In this document: positions 28,685 through 36,281 of the stretch, one piece after another
How the letters are laid out: each line of letters begins with the position of its first letter
Position numbering within the stretch: position 1 is the first letter of the stretch
Source of the DNA: an uncultured Crocinitomix sp.
Lineage (GTDB): Bacteria > Bacteroidota > Bacteroidia > Flavobacteriales_D > Crocinitomicaceae
Length of the DNA: 64,000 nt
Direction: 5' to 3'
NCBI GenBank assembly: GCA_905478225.1
Contig: CAJQHR010000018.1
Location: forward strand, 62,001 to 126,000
Made by a program: the position numbers and the translations under genes
The notes under the pieces: generated by a model
The model's input: the letters and a program-made list of their open reading frames with translations, nothing else
Database searches by the model: none
Told to the model about the DNA's origin: nothing

Positions 28685-29505
28685 ATGAAAAAGTCGATTT
28701 TTATTCTTATTGCCGTTTTTTGAGCAAACAGTGTTCTTGTGGATGGTTATGAGGCGATAATGGTGACGATATGATTTGGAATCCATCTTCAAATTTCAGC
28801 GACAATGTGGGAGATCCAATTTTCGGTGGAATGCATTATGTTTAAGTGTTCGGAGAAAAAGCCCAGGGAGAAAATTCCCCTGCGTATGATAATGGCAAAT
28901 GGTTGCGCGAACGATTTGAACCAGATACGACTCAAACTATTCGTAGACAACAATATCGCAAAGCTTGGAAAACTTGCTTTTGGGTAATGGAACCTATGTT
29001 GGCTGATAGACAAGAACTGTTAGCAACTGACGTAAAGATTAGCGCTCGAATTAATAAACCTTATGCTGAGGACAATTTAAAAGGAGCTAATGAAGGTTTT
29101 CCGCTTTATCAATTTGGGTTTGAAAACCCATCTAATATTGAAGATGCAGACCGCCTAGTTTCTGTTATTGATAATATTAACATAGTGCCAAAACCTTACT
29201 ATGCATATAGTCAACACGAAACGAATAAAAGAGATAATCGGGTCAAAATCACCAATTTGCCAGAACGTTGTGAAGTCACGATATTCAACATACAGGGGGC
29301 ATTGGTACGTTCTTATGTGAAAGACGATCCTTTAACGTCAATTGATTGCGATTTACGTAATTATCAAAGTATTCCAATCGCTGGCGGAATGTATATTGTT
29401 CATGTGAAAATTGAAGTGCCTAACATGAACGGAAACCGTGTTGAACAAGAAAAAATCTTGAAATGGTTCGGTGCATTGCGAGAACCAGATTTAGATAATT
29501 TATAG
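28685..29505 (+). pseudogene. Decayed, internally deleted paralog of the 1412-aa secreted protein
   Basis: An ATG at 28685 opens a signal-peptide-like MKKSIFILIAVF ended by TGA at 28721. From 28756, in another frame, the sequence reads DNGDDMIWNPSSNF and FGGMHYV, hits TAA at 28843-28845 where the parent has a tyrosine, then continues through KAWKTCFWVMEPM and RDNRVKITNLPERCEV to EPDLDNL. It aligns with residues ~1168-1412 of the protein at 22950-27188, so roughly 1100 residues are missing. The downstream 219-codon open frame without a signal is a relic, not a gene with its own start. Confidence 0.85.
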
Positions 29506-29563
29506 TAATGTTCGCTTATAATTGCGACTAGTTTTCATGCTAGGATAGATTAAAATAATTTCA

Positions 29564-29571
29564 TATATTTG
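29564..29571 (+). promoter_or_regulatory. -7 promoter box for greA
   Basis: TATATTTG matches TAnnTTTG. The predicted transcription start falls at about 29577, the first base of the hairpin at 29577-29604. Confidence 0.55.
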
Positions 29572-29576
29572 TTATT

Positions 29577-29604
29577 CAAGAGAGTCTCAAAATGGACTCT
29601 CTTG
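29577..29604 (+). promoter_or_regulatory. Hairpin in the greA leader
   Basis: Perfect 10-bp inverted repeat (arms CAAGAGAGTC and GACTCTCTTG, 8-nt loop) at the predicted 5' end of the greA transcript, 22 bases before the ATG. It could stabilise the mRNA or act as a pause or attenuation structure, or be a weak terminator for upstream transcription (few T follow). Confidence 0.55.
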
Positions 29605-29626
29605 TTATGTTTAAAAAAGATCGAAG

Positions 29627-30100
29627 ATGTCAGATATAAGCTATTATACGAAAGAGGGATTAGATAAATTGAAAGCTGAATTAAAGCACATGAAAACTGT
29701 TCTTCGCCCGAGTATCTCAGAGCAAATAGGGGAGGCAATAGATAAAGGAGATTTATCAGAGAATGCAGAATACGACGCGGCTAAAGAAGCGCAAGGCTTA
29801 TTGGAAGCTAAAATTAATAAATTAGAAAACGTTGTTTCAAATGCACGGGTTTTAGATGATTCGGATTTGGATACATCCAAGGCGCTCATATTGAGTAATG
29901 TAAAGATTAAAAATGTCACAAACGGGATGGAATTAACCTATACGTTAGTGGCTGAAAATGAAGCCGATCTAAAGGCGAAGAAAATTTCTGTAGATTCGCC
30001 TATTGGTAAAGGTCTTCTGGGCAAAACTGTTGGCGAAATTGCAGACATAGAAGTTCCAAACGGAATTATGCAGTTTGAAATTTTAGAAATAACCCGATAA
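29627..30100 (+). CDS. greA: Transcription elongation factor GreA
   Basis: 157 residues, full family length. N-terminal coiled coil carrying the tip motif GDLSENAEYDAAKE (41-54) with acidic D42 and E45, which position Mg2+ in the RNA polymerase active site. The C-terminal globular domain includes SPIGKGLLGKTVGEI. GreA enters the secondary channel of a backtracked polymerase and stimulates cleavage of the transcript 3' end. The stop overlaps the ATG of the HIT gene by one base. Confidence 0.97.
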   Translation: MSDISYYTKEGLDKLKAELKHMKTVLRPSISEQIGEAIDKGDLSENAEYDAAKEAQGLLEAKINKLENVVSNARVLDDSDLDTSKALILSNVKIKNVTNGMELTYTLVAENEADLKAKKISVDSPIGKGLLGKTVGEIADIEVPNGIMQFEILEITR

Positions 30101-30492
30101 TGGCATCTATATTTACAAAAATTATTAATCGTGAAATTCCTGCGCATATCGTTGCTGAAAACGATCAATTTTTTGCTTTTCTTGATATTTCACCATTACA
30201 GAAAGGACATACCCTCGTCATTCCAAAAAAAGAAGTGGACTATATTTTTGATGTCGAGGATGAATTATTGGGAGAAATGATGGTCTTTTCCAAACAAGTG
30301 GCACAGAAAATTAAAAAGGTGTTTCCTTGTGATAGAATTGGCATTACCGTAATTGGGTTGGAAGTTCCTCATGCCCATATTCATTTAGTGCCAATCAGTC
30401 AAATGGCAGACATGAATTTCGCAAAAGAAAAAATGACGTTGTCCCAAGAGGAATTAGCAGATATTGCAAAAGCAATAAGAGAAGCAGATTAG
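30100..30492 (+). CDS. HIT-family protein (histidine-triad nucleotide-binding hydrolase)
   Basis: 130 residues. N-terminal SIFTKIINREIPAHIV and the histidine triad VPHAHIHLVPI (H91, H93, H95; H93 is the expected nucleophile) place it in the HINT branch, which hydrolyses nucleoside phosphoramidates such as AMP-lysine. It is translationally coupled to greA, an arrangement I recall from other Bacteroidota. A bidirectional terminator follows. Confidence 0.95.
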   Translation: MASIFTKIINREIPAHIVAENDQFFAFLDISPLQKGHTLVIPKKEVDYIFDVEDELLGEMMVFSKQVAQKIKKVFPCDRIGITVIGLEVPHAHIHLVPISQMADMNFAKEKMTLSQEELADIAKAIREAD

Positions 30493-30509
30493 AGAGATCT
30501 TTCAAAACT

Positions 30510-30550
30510 AAAAAAGCCCTATTGTAAATTGCACAACAGGGCTTTTTTAG
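30510..30550. terminator. Bidirectional terminator between the HIT gene and a convergent gene
   Basis: Arms 30511-30525 (AAAAAGCCCTATTGT) and from about 30533 (ACAACAGGGCTTTTTT) form a long stem with an A-run on one side and a T-run on the other. It lies between the HIT stop and the end of the minus-strand gene at 30564. Confidence 0.88.
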
Positions 30551-30563
30551 TTAAAGTGTTTTA

Positions 30564-31676
30564 TTACTTCTTCTTTTTCTTCTTTTTATCGTCTTCAGGA
30601 GTCGTTTTCGTATCAGATTCTAATTCTCCTTTTTCGATTTTCTTAACCATCAATTTGCTCGTAGCCTTGTCAACATAACCCACATAGATAATGTTGCGGT
30701 ATTCACAAGAAGCCATTGATTTAACTCTTTTGCTTGAAATGTTTGTTACCGCCCCCCAAACGCCTCTTTTATTGTTCTTAACATATTGTGGCATTTCAGA
30801 ATCACTTAATGCAGTAAAAAAGTAATACTCAGAAATGTTTAGGTTGTAATTCGCTTTACCTAATACAAATGGAGCTTCTGCATCTGCCGCATCTTCAATC
30901 GTTTCCCATTTCTTCTCTTGATCTTCTAACGAAGTAATTACCGGGCCTGTCGCGGTTGAATAAGTTAAATAGGCTTTATTTTCAACAAACTCAAAATCAT
31001 CAATACGTTCAACATCTTCTATTTTGATTTTTTTAGTCAATGGTTTCCACATATTAACATCTTCAATCAGCTGATCTACTTCTCGAATCATGATGCCCTC
31101 AGCATCCATAATTGCCGCGTATAAATCACCACGAAAGTTTGATGCTAATTTATATGATTTAATACCTTCTGAAGGCACTACATCTACATCATACCAAGAA
31201 TTATCCAATAACGAAAACATTCTGATCATTTCATAATCCTCATCTTCGTACAGGACATACCCCTCTTCTCCAATAACTGAAAAAACTGGATTTTTAATAC
31301 TTGTGGTCCCAAATTCTTCTTCTCCAACAAATTCCCATTTGTCATCTATCGCTCTTATAACTGACATTTTATCGTCATAATGACAAAAAACATAAGGTAC
31401 CGCTTTGTAGGCAAAAATATCAAGTGTTTTAAGTTTGAAAATCCCGTCAATTGGGGTTTCATCAAATTCTTGCCATTTCTCTCTATAGTAACGTCTCACT
31501 CTTAATTTCCCATCCTCAACAGAGGCCACGTGAATGGATCTACCCACTTCTTCAATGTCAATTTTGTCAAGAACAGCATTGTCCGAAACGTAACCGCCAC
31601 CATATTCCTCAACGATTTGAGCATTTGCATTTAAAAAGCTAAAGCTTAATGTTAATGCGAATAAAATCTTTTTCAT
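30564..31676 (-). CDS. Secreted protein of unknown function with poly-lysine tail
   Basis: 370 residues from the ATG at 31676, chosen over an in-frame extension to 31724 because it gives the signal peptide MKKILFALTLSFSFLNANAQ. The body consists of ~45-residue beta-rich segments with regular aromatic/acidic patterning (e.g. DDKMSVIRAIDDKWEFVGEEEF), compatible with a propeller-like fold. The C-terminus is acidic and then ends in seven lysines. There is no T9SS tail, so it is probably periplasmic. I do not recognise a named family. Confidence 0.75.
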   Translation of the reverse strand: MKKILFALTLSFSFLNANAQIVEEYGGGYVSDNAVLDKIDIEEVGRSIHVASVEDGKLRVRRYYREKWQEFDETPIDGIFKLKTLDIFAYKAVPYVFCHYDDKMSVIRAIDDKWEFVGEEEFGTTSIKNPVFSVIGEEGYVLYEDEDYEMIRMFSLLDNSWYDVDVVPSEGIKSYKLASNFRGDLYAAIMDAEGIMIREVDQLIEDVNMWKPLTKKIKIEDVERIDDFEFVENKAYLTYSTATGPVITSLEDQEKKWETIEDAADAEAPFVLGKANYNLNISEYYFFTALSDSEMPQYVKNNKRGVWGAVTNISSKRVKSMASCEYRNIIYVGYVDKATSKLMVKKIEKGELESDTKTTPEDDKKKKKKK

Positions 31677-31873
31677 TTCTATTTTTTTTTCGAAGATAAT
31701 TAAAATACTTAAAATTGAGTTCATCCCAATTTCGTTTTTGTAAGTGTTTGGCTAGAAATTGACTAATTTTTTCCCCCGATAGCTTTCGAGAAGTATTTTA
31801 GTTCTTTGAAATTATTTACTCACTCAAACACAACATTCTATTTGCCCTAATTGCAATCGTCATACCAAAATAG

Positions 31874-32632
31874 TTAAACGTCTGATCTTTTAGTAAATAT
31901 ATTCTCAAAATCAGGCTTTTTATATTTGGATAATTTGCAGCTTAATTCGGTTTCTAACGTAATGGTAAATTTTGACTTAGAGTAGGTTCTTACTCGGTTA
32001 ATATTCACCAACCAAGATTTATGTGATCGGAAAAAATTATTGTTTTCAACGAGTAACTTTTCAAAATGGTTTAAATTTTTACTCACCATATAACGTTCAC
32101 CATTTGCAAGATGAATGGTGGAGTGCGCCTCTTTCGCCTCGTACGCTAAAATCGTTGAAATTGGAATTATTTTTTGAGAACCCGCATGGGGGATAATAAT
32201 TTTTGTCAGCGTTGGACTATTCATATTGTCTTTTAATGCCGTGTATGATTTATGCGAATTGGCTAGCTTCTGTTTTTCCGTAAATTTTTCAACAGCTAGT
32301 TTGAGCCGTTCAATCGTTACTGGTTTTAATAAGTAATCAACTGCTGAAACTTCAAATGCCTTAATTGCATATTGATCATAGGCCGTAACAAAAATGATTT
32401 CAAAATCAATTTCATCAAAAAATGAGACGATTTCGTGTCCTGCATAATTGGGCATCTCTATGTCAAGAAACACCAAGGCAGGTTTGTTTATTTTTATCGA
32501 TTCTACAGCTTCAACAAGTCCTTTGCATTTTTCTATAATTCTTATTTGTGGACAATATCTCAAAACTAAGCCGGATAAAATTTCTCGGGCACTTTTTTCG
32601 TCGTCAACAATAATAGCGTCGTATGTAGTCAT
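31874..32632 (-). CDS. LytTR-family response regulator
   Basis: 252 residues. Receiver domain with D10/D11, phosphoacceptor D57 in VFLDIEMP, T83 in FVTAYD and K103 in LLKPV; then a linker and a LytTR DNA-binding domain (about 150-248; ILAYEAKEAHSTIHL, RSHKSWLVNINRV). LytTR proteins bind direct repeats and often control envelope or secreted functions. It lies 25 bases downstream of the broken histidine kinase, its likely former partner, so it may now be orphaned or served by another kinase. Confidence 0.95.
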   Translation of the reverse strand: MTTYDAIIVDDEKSAREILSGLVLRYCPQIRIIEKCKGLVEAVESIKINKPALVFLDIEMPNYAGHEIVSFFDEIDFEIIFVTAYDQYAIKAFEVSAVDYLLKPVTIERLKLAVEKFTEKQKLANSHKSYTALKDNMNSPTLTKIIIPHAGSQKIIPISTILAYEAKEAHSTIHLANGERYMVSKNLNHFEKLLVENNNFFRSHKSWLVNINRVRTYSKSKFTITLETELSCKLSKYKKPDFENIFTKRSDV

Positions 32633-32657
32633 TTGTAATCAATTTATGTCGTGTGTT

Positions 32658-34484
32658 CTATTCAGTCGAGTGTTTGTATGGCAGACAAATCACAACCGTT
32701 GTGCCAGATGCCTCTTGGTTAGTCACTAAGTCGATATAGGTTATCCCTAAATTATCACCATATATTTGGCGGAGTAATTTAAAGCGCCCTTGAATCGAAT
32801 TTACAGCGAATGACTTGTGATTTTTAATGCGTCTTTCTTGTATCTCTTGGGATGCTTTTCGCCCTATTCCATTGTCGCTAATGGTGCAAATCAGATCGTT
32901 TTTCAGCTTAAAACTTACCCGAAGGCGTTTTCCCCCATCTTTATGAAATAAGCCATGTTTAATTGAGTTTTCAATAAATGGTTGAATTAATAAAGGTGGA
33001 ATCATGATGTCACTTATGTCATTCGTGTCAAATTCAATGCTAAGGCCGCTGTCAAATCTTAATTTTTCTAATTCTAAATACAATTGTAATGATGCAAACT
33101 CATCTTCTATTTCAATAAACTCTTGACTGGAATGATTCAGTGTTTTCCGAATAAGATCTGCAAATTTCGCAATATAGCTGTAGGACTTCTCCGTGTTTTC
33201 TTTTAAAATTAAATCTTGCATAGAGTTCAGCGCATTAAACGTAAAATGAAGATTCATTTGCGATTTTAAAGAAGTCAATTGGTGCATTGACATTGCTTTT
33301 TGTTGACGTTCGTTTTGAATTTTACGGTTTAAGCGATAGCGATTGAAGATTAGAGTAATTATAAAAATAAGGAGTACAAAGGCCGCAACAGTGATGATAA
33401 TCGCAATGGTTAACAGTTTATTTTGTTCTGCCTCATAGTCCTTTTCAAGGGCCAACGAGTTGATTTGAGAAATTTTCTCATCCACTTTAAATTTAATTTG
33501 CATCATCTCCAAACGCGAATCCCTGTCCTTTGCTTGAACTTCAGCGGATAAATCAATATAGCGGGCTTGATAATCCGCCGCTTTTTTGAATTCATTTTTG
33601 GCGAAATAAATATTAGTACAAGCCTAATAAATGCCTAACAATCTTAAATTGATATTTTGTTTTAGACCCAGTTCTTCTGCCGATTGATAATAGAATAAGG
33701 AAGGATCAAGTTCCCCCATATCATAATAAATTTGACCTTTTCGATAATAGTCAATGCACAATAAATTGGGAGAATTTGTAGTCTTTGCAAGTTCAATTGA
33801 TTTTTCCGCCGTCACTATGGCTTCACTATATCTTTTTTGGGCCCTATAAACATCAGCAAAATTTAAATAGCAAGAGTTTACAGTCAATTTATAATCGACT
33901 TTAGTGCCCAACTCCATACATTGATCTAGATAAATAATGGCATTTTCATAGTCCTTTGCTAGCATGTGTATGTATGCAGTAACTAATATATTGTCTCAGC
34001 GCATATAGGCGTATCTGGGGGCATCTTTAAAACGTTCACATATCAAATCGGCTTTTTTTAAATATTCAAGAGCAGTTTTATAATCGCCTAAACCAGCAGT
34101 CATACTACCCATGGTCTTATAGCTACGCGCAGCTTCTAATGTGTGATATTTGGAGAAGATGGTTAAGGCCTCCTGAGCCATTTTCATTCCGGCACCTATA
34201 TTCCCATGATAGACATGAATTGTTGATTCTTGAAACTTAAATTCCCCATGTAAAAACTCATAATTTAGTACTTTGGTTCGGCTTGAACAATAAACGATAA
34301 GTTCTATCGCCGCGGGTAAGCTATATTCATTTTCTTCCGACCTGATTGTTTCCTCTATCGATCTGAAAACGTCTCTGTCGTCCGTACTTTGAGCTACTAT
34401 CAATAAACTATCGTAATTAATAGACTCAGCCAATAAATGTTGACTAAATCCGAACAGAAATATGAAGAATAGATAGCTGCGCAT
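32658..34484 (-). pseudogene. TPR-containing LytS-type histidine kinase, interrupted by two in-frame stops
   Basis: One continuous frame of about 609 codons, broken by TGA at 33996-33998 and TAG at 33624-33626 with no frameshift. Before the first stop: signal peptide (SYLFFIFLFGFSQHLLA) and TPR-like helices. Middle segment: more TPRs (YLNFADVYRAQKRYSEAI). After the second stop: a TPR end, one membrane helix (LLTIAIIITVAAFVLLIFI), a His_kinase box NLHFTFNALNSMQD, the N-box FIENSIKHGL and the G-box ISDNGIGRKAS. The architecture is that of periplasmic-TPR sensor kinases paired with LytTR regulators. The H-box has NLHFTF where NPHFLF is usual. The C-terminal part alone (ATG 33512) could still make a sensorless kinase. 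Confidence 0.85.
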
Positions 34485-34487
34485 GTA

Positions 34488-35057
34488 TTAACTCTTCTTT
34501 AATCTTTTCGGATTATCAGACACGAAGGACTTCCAAGATCCAGATTTAGACTTATTATGTTCGCCAACTCCACCTTGATAGTGGTGACAAACGGCAGCCG
34601 CTAACCCATCAGTGGCATCTAAATGTTTAGGGAGTTCTTTGAGGTTAAAAAGGCGCATTAACATAGCTGCTACTTGTTCTTTTGACGCGTTTCCACTGCC
34701 TGTAATGGATTGTTTTATTTTTTTAGGGGTATATTCTTCAAAAGGTAAATTTCTGTGTAAAGCTGCCGCTATTGAAACACCTTGCGCTCTGCCAAGTTTC
34801 AACATGGATTGAACGTTTTTACCAAAAAATGGTGCCTCAATCGCCATTTCATCTGGTTTGTATTCTAAAATGAGCTGATCCATGCGATCAAAAATCCGCT
34901 TGAGCTTATCTGGATGTGTGGCTAGTTTACTCAAATGAATGACTCCAAAAGTGATTAACCGCATTTCCTTATTTCTAACATGAATAATCCCGTAACCCAT
35001 AATTGAGGTTCCCGGATCTATTCCTAGAATTATTTTATCAACAATAGTTTTTTTCAA
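34488..35057 (-). CDS. ruvC: Crossover junction endodeoxyribonuclease RuvC
   Basis: 189 residues starting at TTG (35055-35057), 4-base overlap with the upstream phosphatase gene. Catalytic acids are all present: D14 in GIDPGTSIMGYG, E74 in MAIEAPFFGKN, D147 and D150 in HLDATDGLAAAVCHH. RuvC resolves Holliday junctions together with RuvAB. The C-terminal extension (SKSGSWKSFVSDNPKRLKKS) is basic. The kinase pseudogene starts 3 bases after the stop. Confidence 0.96.
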   Translation of the reverse strand: MKKTIVDKIILGIDPGTSIMGYGIIHVRNKEMRLITFGVIHLSKLATHPDKLKRIFDRMDQLILEYKPDEMAIEAPFFGKNVQSMLKLGRAQGVSIAAALHRNLPFEEYTPKKIKQSITGSGNASKEQVAAMLMRLFNLKELPKHLDATDGLAAAVCHHYQGGVGEHNKSKSGSWKSFVSDNPKRLKKS

Positions 35058-35539
35058 AAAGAGTGTACTTTTGGTTCAAGTATTCGCTCAATCGTGCCGG
35101 TGTTAGGCCCAATTAAATTCCAATCGTCAAAGTTAAAATTAATTTGCACTAACATTCCGGTAGACATCACGAGTTGATCATTGGCTAAATAGTTGACAAA
35201 ATCTGATAGACCAAAATTGTGTCCCGTCAATACTACGTTTTTTGAATTTGCTTTTTCAACTAATATTTCCTGAATTTTTTCTCGAGTGGCCAAATAGAGC
35301 GAATCATCAAATTCAATGGGTTTTTTCCACAAATAATAATTAAGAATTTCAGCCGTTTCTTGGGTTCTTTGGGCCCCCGAAGCTATTATTTGTTCAACAT
35401 CAATCCCTTCCTGTTGGAAAATGTAACCGACTTGGTTGGCTTGAGCAGTACCTTTTTTATTTAATTTTCGTTTGAAATCATTTGTCAAACCCCCAGGTTT
35501 TACGGCCTTTCCGTGTCTTAATAGATACAAAGTTAACAT
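35054..35539 (-). CDS. SixA-like phosphohistidine phosphatase (histidine phosphatase family)
   Basis: 161 residues with the phosphoglycerate-mutase-like fold: LYLLRHGKA near the N-terminus (catalytic His9), SGAQRTQETAEIL (second arginine), and VVLTGHNFGLSDFVNYLA (second catalytic His). This short version matches SixA, which dephosphorylates histidine on phosphotransfer proteins. The stop overlaps the ruvC start by 4 bases. Confidence 0.9.
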   Translation of the reverse strand: MLTLYLLRHGKAVKPGGLTNDFKRKLNKKGTAQANQVGYIFQQEGIDVEQIIASGAQRTQETAEILNYYLWKKPIEFDDSLYLATREKIQEILVEKANSKNVVLTGHNFGLSDFVNYLANDQLVMSTGMLVQINFNFDDWNLIGPNTGTIERILEPKVHSF

Positions 35540-35636
35540 AAGCTAAAAAAAAAAAAGATTTTCACCAACCCTAAAGTAACAATTCCCGTTATATTAATTG
35601 AGAAGTTTATCATAGTTATGGGTTTATTATGATAAA

Positions 35637-36278
35637 GTGAATCAAACTACTTATTCAGACCAGCTGGAACTTGTTCCGGCTGGTCCTTTTGTCAACAACA
35701 GTGAACGGATGATTGACCACAAGATTATTGAAGCCTGCAAGAAGAACGACCGAAGAGCTCAAGAGAAGCTCTACGAGTGGTGTTATGTCAAATTAATGCC
35801 TACGTGTATACGGTATCATAGAAATGAGGGAGACGCACGTTCAATCCTGAATCTGGGCTTTGTGAAAATCTGCAAGAACTTGGATAAGTTGAAAGAAGCT
35901 ACGCCATTTGAGGCGTGGGTCAGAAGAATCGTAATGAATACGATTATTGATGAATTCAGAAAAAACAAAAATTACCTTCAATTAGTAGATTCAAAAGAAA
36001 CCGATCGTGAATTAGAAATTCATGTCACATCCGTTGAAAACGGCGTGTGGTCAAAACTTGAAATGGATGTATTGATGAGCTTGTTAAAAAGGCTTCCAGA
36101 TATTTCACGAAAAGTATTTAACCTCTATGTAATTGATGGATATACGCACAAAGAAATAGGGAACCTATTGGATATTTCAGACGGAACATCTAAATGGCAC
36201 CTTTCCAATGCCCGTAAATTATTACGTGACATGGTCAATAAAATTAGAAAATCAGAAAACCGAGAAATGTGGGCTTAG
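35637..36278 (+). CDS. RNA polymerase sigma factor, ECF (sigma-70 family)
   Basis: 213 residues from a GTG at 35637, or 189 from the ATG at 35709; the second is attractive because the stretch between them is a large palindrome (35658-35685). Region 2 is around LYEWCYVKLMPTCIRY and FVKICKNLDKLKEATPFEAWVRRIVMNTIIDEFRK; region 4 is LLKRLPDISRKVFNLYVIDGYTHKEIGNLLDIS with a helix-turn-helix. It should direct RNA polymerase to a specific regulon. The following gene starts 3 bases after its stop and looks like its membrane regulator. Confidence 0.93.
   Translation: MNQTTYSDQLELVPAGPFVNNSERMIDHKIIEACKKNDRRAQEKLYEWCYVKLMPTCIRYHRNEGDARSILNLGFVKICKNLDKLKEATPFEAWVRRIVMNTIIDEFRKNKNYLQLVDSKETDRELEIHVTSVENGVWSKLEMDVLMSLLKRLPDISRKVFNLYVIDGYTHKEIGNLLDISDGTSKWHLSNARKLLRDMVNKIRKSENREMWA
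35658..35685 (+). promoter_or_regulatory. Large palindrome at the start of the ECF sigma gene
   Basis: A 28-base near-perfect dyad: GACCAGC-T-GGAAC, then TT, then GTTCC-G-GCTGGTC, followed directly by CTTTT. As RNA it folds into a ~12-bp hairpin with one G-U pair. It lies between the GTG (35637) and ATG (35709) start candidates. It could be an attenuator/terminator in the leader or a symmetric operator for autoregulation. Confidence 0.6.
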
Positions 36279-36281
36279 GGA

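Noticed and set aside
33624-33998. Recoding (e.g. selenocysteine) to explain the stops in the histidine kinase
   Set aside because: One stop is TGA and the other TAG, neither stands at a redox-type site, and no hairpin of SECIS form is evident after the TGA, so mutation is simpler.
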